The notes under the pieces were generated by a model. It was not told the origin of the DNA. It did not search any database and saw nothing but the letters and a program-made list of their open reading frames with translations. DNA of 64,000 bases from Cymbomonas tetramitiformis (taxonomy: Eukaryota; Chlorophyta; Pyramimonadophyceae; Pyramimonadales; Pyramimonadaceae), in NCBI GenBank assembly GCA_001247695.2, contig LGRX02034486.1:31063-95062 (forward strand), written 5' to 3'. Both the position numbers and the translations under genes were made by a program. Below are positions 48,701 to 57,438 of the stretch, in pieces (positions within the stretch are counted from its first letter, which is position 1; each line of letters begins with the position of its first letter).

Positions 48701-51700
48701 CCTGCTCTCTTTGGACGCGCTGCTCGACCTGTTCCCGCTCAGGAGGCTCTGGGCTTTCCGTGCGGGTGGCGGCTAGCATGTCTAAACCTTCCTGCTCATA
48801 CCTCTCGACTCGACTCTGGCTCTTGAGGTGGCGCCTGGCGCTGCCACTAAGGTGTCTCCCCCACCTTCTCCACCTATCATGCAGCACCTGCATCGCTGTG
48901 GACGCCGGCGCGGGGCCCTTTTGTCCCCCTGACCCCGCAGTGACGGGGCCCGCGCCCTTTACTGCGGGGAGGACGCCCCGGGCTGGGGAGCGTCCTCCTG
49001 GACAAAATCCAAACCGATGGCAGCCAAAGCTTCCTCCACCGACTCGTCCCCTATCAACGCCAGGGTGTCCTCCAGGAGGCACTTGGCCCACTCCTTCGGG
49101 CGCTGGCTCGCCTGCGGACAGTCGCGAGCATAATGGTCCATGCTCTTGCACAGACGGCAGCCCTCGTACTCTGGGGAGCCGAGTCGTTGCCCTGTGGGTG
49201 TCGGAGCGCCAGCGGATGTCGCCATGGCTAGCAGCTCCTCCGTGACATCTACGTGGGCCAGCAGCTGGACCGAGCGGCTCGTCTTATCCTGGCTCTGCCG
49301 CAACTCCCGCTCGGCCTCTATGGCCCAAGTCAGGAGTTCGTGGCGGCCTTTACTGGCCGTCCGGCTCAGAGTCAGGACCGAAGCGCCTTTCCTCTCGGCT
49401 ATAAGGAAGACCTTCCTCCTTATCTCCGGTATCAATCCCGTAAGGAATATCTCCAGCAGCTCCTCTTCCGGCACCGGAGAGGTGAGCTCGTGGGCAGCCA
49501 GCATCCTCACGATGTCGTGAGCAAGGTGCACCCCGTCCCAGAACTCGCGGACCGTGCGAGTCTGTCTGTCCTGACTTTGACGCACGCGACGCAGGAACGG
49601 ACCGATCGACGCCATTTCCCCCTTGTCGGGCATCACCAGCTGCGCCAAGGGAACCACTATGACGTCCAGGGTGAGGTTCTTACCTTCCCGAGCCTCCGTC
49701 AACACTGAGTTTGCCGAAGCAGTGTCTGGCCACTTCTGACAGCAGGGAGTGGTCCGACAACACCTTCTCCTCCCCCCCGCTCTCTAGTGGTCCCAGACGC
49801 GCCATCTCCATGGCGTAGCGCACCGGCTCCAGTTCCCGACCCTCCCTGACTTGCCGAACAAATCGGAGGAGCCGACCAAAGACGTGGGACGACCCCTCCA
49901 CCTCTGTGTGGTATTTGTCCACTGCCTTCTCCATGGCTCTGGTGGCCTCCTTGAGAGCGTGCTGCTCGTCCTTACGACTGTAATGGCTCCGGGGCTCCCT
50001 GTAACGAGAGGAGGACGAGAAGGTGAACTGGCTGTCGCCATCCCCGTCTTCGCCATCGCCGCCAGGGTCCTCGTCCGGACTCCCCGGGCCTCCCGGCCCT
50101 CCAGGGTCACCGCTCCCCGAGCCACCAGGACCACCATGACTGCCGGCACCGGGCATCTCCGAAAGCTCGTTTGGCTCCGAGTGCTCCAGTTGAGGGACCA
50201 TCCCCCCCCGTCTTCCGGCGTGTCTGCCGCCTTAGGAATCGGAGGTGGCATCACAGCCGGAAAGTGGTCGAAAGCACCGGGCCACACGTCCGCGGCGCAA
50301 AACCCACACACCGGCAGGTACACCTTTTTCATGAACGCCACCACACTTCTCTTAGCGCTTGCCTGACACGCCCACATACGCACCGGGCTCTCCTCGTGCC
50401 CGCACCCACATCGAGCGCAGCTCTCTGCGACGGACGCCAAGGCCGTCGTGAGATTGTGAATCACCTGGGCCCCGAGGACCCTGTTCTCGTCCGAGAACTT
50501 TGCCTTCAGGCACTGCCTGATCTGGTTGGAAGGGTGTAAGCACCCGGCGACCTGACCAAGGGCGCGATACCTACGAGCAGCGTCGTAAAACAGGCGCTGG
50601 GCGTCGATCCCCGAGTTGGCATACCCGACCACGTGTTTCCGGAGGGCGTCGCAGACCCGTATAGGAAGGGAAATAAAGTCCCATGAGTGCGGTGGAGACG
50701 CTGTCACGTCCGCGCGCGACTCCTCCGGAGGGCTTTGAACGTCCCGGTTTTCGACGTCACAGGTGACGACGGAAGTCGGCTCTACCAGCTCATGTCCCTC
50801 TCGGGAGATGGGCGTCTCCTGAACCGGACTCGACGCTGCCGCTGAGGGCCCCCGAGCGTCTGACTCCACGGGCCCTGGGGGCGAAGCCTGAACCAGGGCG
50901 AGCCTTTGGACTTGTGACTCTATGCCCGCCTGCAGCCTCTCCTCCAGCTGGGCCTCAGCTGCCGCTCGCCGCTCCTCGGCGGCTACCTGCTGAGCGACGC
51001 TCTCGTCGACAGCCAACTGCCGGGCAGTCTCCCGGGCTTCTGCGGCCAGCCGGTCTGCAGCCCAGCGCTCTTCGACAGCGCGTCGCTCGGAGACCCTGCG
51101 TTCCTCGGCAGCGCGCTGATCGGAGATCCTGCGCTCCTCGGCAGCTCTTTGACTCTCTTGGAGTTGCCGAGACAGCTGTTCCAGGCGAGCCTCGGCAGCT
51201 GCCTCCCGAGCTTGCGACTCCTTCTGCCAGGCTTCCTTCAGCTCTTGCAGGTCCTGACTGTTCCTGCTCGAAGTGGACTCCGGGGACGACGACGTGTTCC
51301 CTGAGGAAGTCGGACCGGGGTGCGGGGCCGATGGTGCTCGACTGGGCTTCCGGGTGCGAGGCACCGGGCGACTGGGGCTGCTCGGCTTAGGCGCCTGAGT
51401 CCTGGGCCTCGGACGTTCCGCGGGATGCTCTTCCTCCGATGAGGACGAGAGGGGAGCAAACCGGTTCGACCAGTTCCCACCGGGGGCTGCGGAACTCGGA
51501 GGTGCTGCACCTGACTTCCTAAGACCCCTGTGTGACTTCCGGGTGCGGCCGCTCATTCTGACGGCCGCGACGACCGCTCTCCTTACCTCCTGGAGGTCCG
51601 CCCCTTGGCGTACCAGCTCCCCTGGTCTGCCGGCGTTGATGGCAAAGACAGAGAATCTACACCTCCCAAGGGAGTTGTGAGGGTCCTCGCGCTTTTGCTG

Positions 51701-54700
51701 CATCAACACCCTGGACTCGGAGACTGACTGCTGGTGGATCTCCAGACGATAAGCGCCGTCCTCGGAGAGCCCATAGTCCTCGAGCTGGAACCACATTAGC
51801 CCTGACAGCGGGTGGTCTTTCCCCAGGCGCTTTAGGCCTCGACGGATGTCCTGCCACATGGACTTCTGGTCGGAATCCGAGCAAGAGCTGACACCGGATG
51901 AGGTTCCCGCCTTCCTTACCGGACGCCGAGCACTCGTTCCCTGGGACGAGTCCGAGCTGACTGGGGTCGTCCTGGGGAGCCGGCGCCACTCGCGAAGACA
52001 CCTCCTGCCCATCTGGGTCATCCGGTGTCTCCGGGCTCCAACCCACCAGGTGCTCCTCTCCTTGGCGAGCATCGTCTGCTGGTGCCATGCCATGAAGACT
52101 GCTCCAGCTTGACGTCTGCCTCTGCGCCACAGACCCTGTGTCTGGACGACATGCTGGCGCCATGCTGCGAAAGCGGACTCGACCCGGCGCCGACTGCCTT
52201 TGTCAAACAGGCCCTGAAGTTGGGCGACCTGTTGGGTGACGTCATTCCACGCTTGGAATGCCAGGCGCCGGAGCTCGCGCTGATGCGCTGACTGGTCCGT
52301 CCTGGCCCTCCATGCGACCCACGCAAGCCGCGCTGTTGCGCGCTGACGAGATGGCAGGGAGACTCTCGCACGTCGTTGCGCTGAATTCAGCGCCCAGGTG
52401 CTCCATTGACGGAGGGCCAATGCGAGCATGGATTGACGTCGCTCTCCTCGCCAAGCCGGATTGGGCTGGATGCGAGACTCGCGCCCCCGTGACTGGACGA
52501 CGTCTAGCTGCTCTGGGCGCCGGACATCATCAGACTCCCCTTCTGCCGGGGGACTCCAGTCACTGGCTCGGTAAACCTCAAAGCGCCCTGGGGCACTGAT
52601 GAGATTCCCTTGCTCGCTCCCCACGAGGGAAGAGAGGGAGGATGCTGCCGGTCCCGACGTCGGTTCCTGACGGACGACCCTACTACTCGCACTCCTGCTG
52701 GACGCAGGGAGTGGGGAGAAGGGAGCTGCCGAGGGGTTCAACCCCTTAGCAGAGCGGTCCGAGTCCGACCCGGAGCCGGCGCCTGCCGCCGGCGGTGCCG
52801 GAGCCTCGGGCGACGCACGCTTCCGGCGCGCCGGCTGCCGTAGCGCCGAGCTCAATGCGAGCTCGGACACTGGCTCAGCTCCACTGACCCTCGCTGGTGA
52901 AGGGGCTTTTGGTGGCGAGGCCCTGGGGGGCCCACCAGACAACCCTGGAGGGGCTCTCAGGGGCGTGCGCGCCGGTGTAACCTCGAGGGCCTCACCGCCG
53001 TATTGGCGCGCAAGCGCGCGCCGCACTCCCCCCCTCCTCTCACGGGAGCGCCAATCCCGGCTGTCTGACCCGCCAGCTGCGCCCCAGAACTCCCCAGAGC
53101 CTGGGCCAACCGACAGGCCCGCAGCGCGAGACCCCGACCGACCGGACCCCACGGCTGAGCCGGGGGCGGCGCCGGCCCGACCCCCCCCACGCCGGCCCGA
53201 CCGACCGAGGCATTCCTCTTCATCTGAATACATGGGCATAGTATGCGTGCTATGCGTGAGATCCAATTTAGCTAAAGCCGAAAGTGTACACGACACACGT
53301 GGCAACTAGCACCCGATCCCAGGAATACGCCACTTGCGCGCGAGCACAAGTAAGCACACCGGCCGAAGCGCGGAGATTCCCGAATAGGGGGGACTAGAAG
53401 GCCAAATTAAAGGTAGGGGAAATCCCGAACCAACCCCGAATTTCAGCAAAGGCTTACGCAAAATTGAAAAATTTGCGCAGCGCTTCCGCCGCGAAGGGTC
53501 GGAATTGCCGAAAAACGGAGGCGATTTGGTTTCCCCGCACCTGCGAGCCCAAAAGCACGGATATGCGTGCTATGCGTGTATGCGTGCTAGGACTAAGGCA
53601 ACGCTCGCACCTTAAAAGATTGTCGTCGAGCTAGATTTCTCCACACCGACGCGGCTCCAAGCAACCTGGAACCATCAATCCCACACACCACCGCGCAACA
53701 AGAACGAGAGCACAGGCATTCTCGATTTCGTAGTGCAAGTACTCGCTAACTAATCGCACAAGGCGGGGCGGGTTGATCAGAATTTGCGCAAGAAAGACAA
53801 GGAAGCAACGTGAAAACACGAACTAATTACCATTTTGTAGGAGTCTACACCTTGACTTCTTCTCTTCTTTACGGTTTCGGACTTATACTATTCTACACTT
53901 ATTAAACGACCGCACGAGGTATGCTTACGCTTGGTCAACTACAAGACTTCGGTTTCGTAAATCTATATAGTTATGCTTTTGCTATCAGTGCATGCTTTCA
54001 ATACACAATATACAGCAGTTACGGCTCTTTACTTTTATGTTTTACTTTTCAGTTCAGTTCATCTCCCCGAAACGGGTTACTCTTAGAGTTCTTATACATT
54101 CAGGAACTCTTTCCATAACTCAACTGTACTGAGTACTCCGTACAACAGTCTAGGCACCTCACATCAACATCATTCTGATCGGTCCTACTGTACTCCGTAC
54201 TGAGTACTCCTGCGTTTTATACTTAGCCGTTTTTCTTGCTCTTGTGCTTGCCTCCTAGCACAGAAGCTGACCAAGCGAGATGGTTCTACGTGGGACGCCC
54301 GAAAGCCTGGGATGAAGGAGATTGAGTTCCTGGAGTTCCTGGTTGCTAACCCGTTGGAGGGAAAGCCTATTGGCTACAGTCGTAGTGACATCTATGTATC
54401 TTGTCAAGAAAAGATGTCCAAGGCCTTACACCTTATCTACTACAAAGCGACCGTGGTCGCCATCGGTGCTGAGCAGACCAAGTGCTGGGTTTTTCAGAGT
54501 GAGATTCTCACTTACGCGGGAGTACCCGCGGTGACATTGGCGTGTTGTGACGCGGTGAAAGCAACGAAGCAGCTGCTGTCTGTGTTCTTTGAGGGGGTTG
54601 GTGTGGCCGCGGTCATCACGGACGTTCCTTGGGGAAGCAGTGAAAAAGCCGGGTACCCAACTGACATCGACTGGAAGGTGGCAACGAAGGCAATCTTTGG

Positions 54701-55985
54701 TTCAGTGGCCGATAACAACGGTAGCATGGACAAGTACGAGAAAGCTGTGGACCTAGGCGGGCCGGACGGAGACACCGTGTTCACGGTGATGGGCACACTT
54801 GAAGTGCTTCAAGAAATAGAAGAAGAATCGAAGAACTGCAATCTCAGTGGTTTTGTGAACCTTCCCGGTATGATGTCTTCTGTATTATTTCGGTAGTATA
54901 GCATATCTGAAAATATCGTCATCGATGACAATATGAGACTCATATTTACTTAGTTATTTCGTGTTTGAAATATTTTGTTCAGTATTTTTCGTCATCGATG
55001 ACGAAGTTGTTGTCACTGTCTGCAGGTTGCATTACATTTTCCCAGCTGAGGCTTGCTGAGGTTAGGAGCAATACTCCGTGCTCCTCTGGAATCTGGTACA
55101 CATGCCTGGCAAGAACGCCGTCTAAACTCGTGATGGATTGGAAAGCTTTCTTTACACCTCAAGTTTCAGATCGTCACAAATACATTCTCACCCGTAAGTA
55201 CAAGTACGACGTCCTGTCGACTTCGTTTACCGGGAACATCCTGACTTGCCCGTCGAACGAGGAGAAGGCAACGTTGCTGCAAAACTTGTTAAACACGGTG
55301 AAGGAAAGCGTTCGGGAGGAGCGTGGAGAAGATGTGGCGCCGGGCGACGATGACGAGAAGGTGCGGGAGGATTTCATGGTAGCTGAGGACCTGCTTGACG
55401 ATGAGTTCACACGTATGAACAAGGCTTTCAAGCAGACGGTGTCATCAACCACGGTGAAACATAACTGCTCACTGACTGGCTGCCAAGCGTTTAAGCAAGA
55501 AAAGTGTGAGAGGTCTGGAAAGGCTTTGGTTTACGGACAGAAAGACCCAAATATGATGAATATGCTTGTGCAGCGGTACACGTACTTGCCAGGGCAGCTC
55601 GTGATGGATCCGTTCATGGGAACCGGTATGTTCTGCTTTCCTAATCGACTTGCATGCCGGCTTGTATTGTGATGAAAGGAGTTTGCATGTGGAACAAGTT
55701 CCCGTTTGCAATGTCGGCTAGACGTATTGTGTTTTCCAAAGTTCAGTCATTCTTATTGTTCGGCATGTGCGCCTGCTGGAAACTTTGTCATCGATGACGG
55801 TTGTCATCGATGACGGTTGTCAAATATCCTGAGTGTAGTCGAAGTTTGTGTATACAGGGAGCACAGGAATTGGAGCCTTACACGCCAGACGTGCGTTCTT
55901 TGGCATGGAGATCCAACAAGAGACTTTTTGTCAGGCGATGTTGATGATATCTTCAAGTCTGGCGGGCATGTCACTTGAGGGATAA
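36771..55985 (+). CDS. Beta-class N4/N6 DNA methyltransferase-like protein, copy B (interrupted by a gypsy element)
   Basis: Exons 36,771-37,090, 37,159-37,288, 37,748-37,810, 37,839-38,108, 38,261-38,523, 38,643-39,058, 39,259-39,626, 39,717-39,846 plus 54,268-54,867, 55,026-55,625 and 55,858-55,985 join in phase to 1,095 aa. The third intron is only 28 nt and is tentative. The eighth exon is split by the 14.4-kb gypsy element; removing it with one GAAGC copy rejoins the frame (TEKKL to TKRDG). TDVPWG near residue 772 (motif IV) and DPFMGTGSTGIGAL near 1048 (motif I) match copy A, as do SLYSNKEL, GFTDFCTT and KHNCSLTGC. A coiled-coil region with KKTVKKLNKV and ERKKKKERR precedes the catalytic part. 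The gypsy insertion must abolish or truncate expression unless spliced out. It is transposon cargo and may act on the element's own DNA. Confidence 0.75.
37581..37768. repeat. 93-bp tandem duplication spanning an intron 3' splice site
   Basis: ACGTTTAGAAATATTTTTGT starts copies at 37,581 and 37,674. Each copy contains one palindrome, CTGAGCCTGAATG, CCAGGTTTTTTCTGAG and ACGCCACTG. In the second copy the final AG followed by GACATCACG begins the third exon of methyltransferase B; the first copy carries a decayed duplicate of the same acceptor and exon start. Confidence 0.8.
39847..40273 (-). repeat. 3' LTR of the gypsy element (427 bp)
   Basis: Plus-strand sequence starts TGTAGGAG and ends CTAGCACA (TG...CA). 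It differs from the other LTR in GACTACTT versus GACTTCTT and ACTAAG versus ACTGAG. A short open frame common to both LTRs is not considered a gene. Confidence 0.95.
40275..40287 (-). promoter_or_regulatory. Polypurine tract
   Basis: On the minus strand AAGGGGGGGGGAG lies one base from the 3' LTR, the place where plus-strand DNA synthesis is primed. Confidence 0.8.
40664..40978. repeat. Five tandem units of about 62 bp with a 123-bp higher-order period
   Basis: Units contain CCACCTG.TGCCTGGTC..GCC.AGGCT.GAGCCACTGCTC, alternately preceded by GGATTATACAGATTT and GGAT.GATTACCCAGGTTCT. They lie in the 3' untranslated part of the gypsy element, between the end of the polyprotein and the polypurine tract. 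The stretch 40,288-40,663 shows no further gene. Confidence 0.8.
40997..42783 (-). CDS. Gypsy polyprotein C-terminus: integrase end, chromodomain, Dcm-like cytosine methyltransferase
   Basis: Continuation of the pol frame after a one-base shift near 42,783 (frame passes from ASQLGL to LDFFVEAAL). It starts with the integrase C-terminal region (HRSRSYAVGDEVWVDATHL, KRLGPLRVLE), then a chromodomain near residues 195-230 of this frame (RRWTEYLVKWTGMPRSENEWKTREDLE pattern). From about residue 320 comes a C5-cytosine methyltransferase-like domain: VLFCGTGS (motif I), VAVDIQP, VVWASPPCTEYSQ (PC motif with the catalytic Cys) and FIENPRG (ENP form of motif VI). A late TPLRVCDSDTPC part may stand for the target recognition region. 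It ends in an acidic tail and a TAA-type stop. The Pro-Cys and ENP motifs are intact, so activity is possible. No separate start is needed if expressed as part of Pol. Confidence 0.85.
42784..49151 (-). CDS. Gypsy Pol polyprotein: protease, RT, RNase H, Dam-like methyltransferase, integrase
   Basis: Frame of about 2,120 codons; its first 65 overlap the end of gag in another frame, so expression by -1 frameshifting is likely. In order: a long basic N-terminal region, aspartic protease (VKVLVDSGAS near residue 540), RT (YPLPDVQSLLDDL, FCRVFVDDIMIF near 1170), RNase H (FFVQTDASG near 1330), an acidic linker with two copies of EDPTSVLGA, a Dam-like N6-adenine methyltransferase (YGVFDVDACCDSMGVN, VWCNPPYTKDSDL near 1695), then integrase with an HHCC finger (HESPAAGHTG, CKSCVVC) and the D-D-E core (IDFVTGLP, CDRDSRF, GQAEHTNHTVER). 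RT uses the FVDD form of YxDD. The NPPY catalytic motif is intact. A methyltransferase between RNase H and integrase is not part of normal Ty3/gypsy architecture. Confidence 0.9.
48959..53305 (-). CDS. Gypsy Gag-like protein with CCHC zinc knuckle
   Basis: Starts at ATG 53,305 or the in-frame MPMYSDEEE nearby. The frame needs two compensating one-base corrections: one at an eight-base G-run (50,202-50,209) and one near 49,708. Features in order: Pro/Ser/Gly-rich disordered part, five Trp-ended repeats (RLAWVAWRA, LAFQAWNDV, SAFAAWRQH, AVFMAWHQQ, CLREWRRL) like Sfi1/centrin-binding repeats, a Ser-rich region, a long AAEERR-type coiled coil, a Cys cluster (CARCGCGHEE, VCGFCAADVW), a Gly/Pro/Asp linker, a capsid-like helical region (SIGPFLRRVRQSQD, EFWDGVHLAHDIVRML, EEELLEIFLTGL) and the knuckle CRLCKSMDHYARDC (CX2CX4HX4C) near 49,135. 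At about 1,450 aa it is much larger than usual Gag. Confidence 0.8.
53306..53822 (-). other. Gypsy leader between 5' LTR and gag
   Basis: About 520 bases without an open frame I would trust. TATGCGTGCTATGCGTG occurs twice (53,242-53,258, just inside gag, and 53,562-53,578), a direct repeat that may belong to a packaging or dimerisation signal. Confidence 0.5.
53823..53832 (-). promoter_or_regulatory. Putative tRNA primer-binding site
   Basis: On the minus strand, TGGTAATTAG begins three bases after the 5' LTR. TGG matches the universal CCA end of tRNA and TGGTA fits initiator tRNA-Met best, but only the first five bases agree. Confidence 0.45.
53836..54262 (-). repeat. 5' LTR of the gypsy element (427 bp)
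   Basis: Same length and ends (TGTAGGAG ... CTAGCACA on plus) as the LTR at 39,847-40,273, with two substitutions. It is followed directly by the second GAAGC and the rest of the methyltransferase B exon. Confidence 0.95.
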
Positions 55986-56463
55986 GTGTTAGACTCGACC
56001 TGTTATTTGTTCAGTTAGGTGAAGAGAAAATTGTACTTTCACAAATAAATAGAAGGGAACCTGAAGTTTAACTTTTTTAGGTATGTGCTGTCATCGATGA
56101 CGGGGAAAGTAACTTCGGCTAAAAGTGTTTTCTGACAAATAAATAGAAGTGAATCTGAAGTATAACTTCTTTGGTATTTCCTGTCATCGATGACGGGGGA
56201 AGTAATCTTGGTCGCCGTGTTATTCCTATAACAAAAACGGTTGCACTGTCATCGATGACGGGGGAGGTCCCTGTTATATAATCTTTTGATGGTTGATTCG
56301 TGTCCGTTATTTCTGGGCTGTGGTTGTGTTGTCATCGATGTCGAATGGAGTCCTAGTTGTATTATTTTGCCAGGCAAAATGGGAACTTGTATTTTCACTT
56401 ATATTTATGCAGGTTTGTAAACATGCACGGTTGCAGTATTCAAAAATACCAACATTTTTGAAG
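55986..56463. repeat. 3' flank of methyltransferase B with 94-bp tandem repeats
   Basis: ACAAATAAATAGAAG starts units at 56,041 and 56,135; each includes CTGAAGT, a palindrome and GACGGGG.AAGTAA. A third, partial unit carries the palindrome at 56,249 and a degenerate one follows at 56,332. No gene is seen between the stop of methyltransferase B and the right inverted repeat. Confidence 0.75.
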
Positions 56464-56791
56464 AGAGACGCGTCGTAGTATTATCACTTGTAGTTTTTCA
56501 CCTGAATTGCATTTTGACTTCAGCGGGGACGATACGTCTCGGTGCAATTTTTCAGAAAAGGAGACCAAAGTGTATTTTCAGTGTTTTTGGGGCCCGTTGT
56601 GTAAGTTCACTTGTCGGGGAGGGGGGTGCGGGGATATTCCGGAAGAAGGACGCGTCATTGTATTTTCACTTGTTGTTTGTCACCTGAATTGGATTTGGAC
56701 TTGAGCGGGGACGATACGTCTCGGTGCATTTTTTACCAAAAGGAGACCAAAGTGTATTTTCAGTATTTCCGGGGCCCGTTGTGTAATTTGA
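56464..56791 (+). repeat. Right terminal inverted repeat of the DNA transposon (interrupted)
   Basis: GACGCGTC starts units at 56,466 and 56,649 (about 183 bp). Block order is the complement of the left repeat: TTTTCACCTGAATTG, GGAGACCAAAGTGTATTTTC, GGGGCCCGTTGTGTAA, CACTTGTCGGGGAGGGGGG, GGATATTCCGG. The second unit stops after GTGTAATTT, where the Penelope-like element begins, and resumes at 63,965. Confidence 0.85.
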
Positions 56792-57340
56792 TGACTGTGA
56801 TTTGGCTTGCACAGTGACTCCTGCTCGATCGGCTCTGCTTATTTGGGCCTACTTGCTTGCCACAATGCTATTTGTGCTCGATCTTCACTGTGTATTACGT
56901 TATGTTCTCTGATTTTCTTCTACGAGCACGTAAGACAGATGGATTTTTTGAGCTCGCACCTTTGCCTTATTCACACAGTCATATGGTTACTGCCTGTCTT
57001 ACGTTATTTTCTCTTGAAATCTCTGACGCCTACGTGAGACAACTTGCAATTCTTGTCACCTTTATTTCGTGCCTGCATATCTTGCACTGAACTCTTGATC
57101 TCTAATCTAGCATAACTTTACACAGGCCAACTGCTCCTGTGTGCATACATAGCCAATTATGGCTTCGGAGTTTCCAGTCCTACTGATGAGCTGTGCCTGA
57201 AGGCGGCCAGTGAAAGTACTCTAGGAAGCCTAAAAACACTGCATTATGACTGTATTATTTTTATGAGAAATATTGCTTTCATCAACTGCTTTGTTCTATA
57301 CAACGAGTAAACCTCTGTATACACTAATTTAATCTTTAAC
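56792..57340 (+). repeat. Upstream pLTR of the Penelope-like element
   Basis: Begins TGACTGTGATTTGGCTTGC and ends AATTTAATCTTTAAC. Nearly identical to 63,421-63,964; the only clear difference is five extra bases (CATCAACTGC versus CATGC) near 57,279. Small hydrophobic ORFs present in both copies are not counted as genes. Confidence 0.9.
57178..57226 (+). ncRNA. Minimal type I hammerhead ribozyme (pLTR copy 1)
   Basis: Core CTGATGAG (57,183-57,190) and GAAA (57,212-57,215). Stem I is TCCTA (57,178-57,182) with TAGGA (57,222-57,226). Stem II is formed by GCTG...GCC and GGC...CAGT around a TGAA loop with an internal bulge. Stem III is only GTAC (57,216-57,219), followed by the TC of the cleavage triplet, so cleavage is expected after C 57,221. 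Such a two-base-pair, self-complementary stem III is typical of Penelope-element ribozymes, which are thought to work best as dimers. Confidence 0.8.
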
Positions 57341-57438
57341 TACACCACCCTGAGCTCTAACACTACTGTGCAGAGGTAGTTGCTTCGACTCAGTGTATTG
57401 ACAGAAAGGGTGAATCTTTTTTCGGTACCTTTCTCAAC

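Larger units (their letters stand above)
39847..54262 (-). mobile_element. Ty3/gypsy LTR retrotransposon with two DNA methyltransferase domains
   Basis: 14,416 bp, bounded by identical-length 427-bp LTRs in direct orientation and by the 5-bp duplication GAAGC (39,842-39,846 and 54,263-54,267). Coding strand is minus, so the 5' LTR is the right one. Order: LTR, primer-binding site, gag with CCHC knuckle, protease, reverse transcriptase, RNase H, Dam-like methyltransferase, integrase, chromodomain, Dcm-like methyltransferase, polypurine tract, LTR. The order RT-RNase H-integrase and the chromodomain place it with chromovirus-type Ty3/gypsy elements. The two LTRs differ at only two positions that I can see, so the insertion is recent, although several single-base frameshifts are present. 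Confidence 0.95.
30901..56341. repeat. Dispersed palindrome GTCATCGATGAC
   Basis: Exact TCATCGATGA cores start at 30,901, 30,973, 31,911, 31,959, 33,185, 33,251, 34,153, 34,223, 35,390, 36,264, 36,333, 37,461, 37,531, 37,600, 37,693, 39,113, 39,135, 54,919, 54,993, 55,788, 55,804, 56,091, 56,184 and 56,249. One-base variants start at 31,031, 35,320, 37,387, 38,171 and 56,332. All lie in introns or between genes of the DNA transposon; I found none in its exons, in the nested elements, or in the first 30 kb. Many are followed by AATATTT or GATATTT. Confidence 0.9.

Noticed and set aside
56807..57090. Hydrophobic 76-77 aa ORFs present in both pLTRs
   Set aside because: They occur twice for the same reason, overlap each other in different frames and have no start context or family match.
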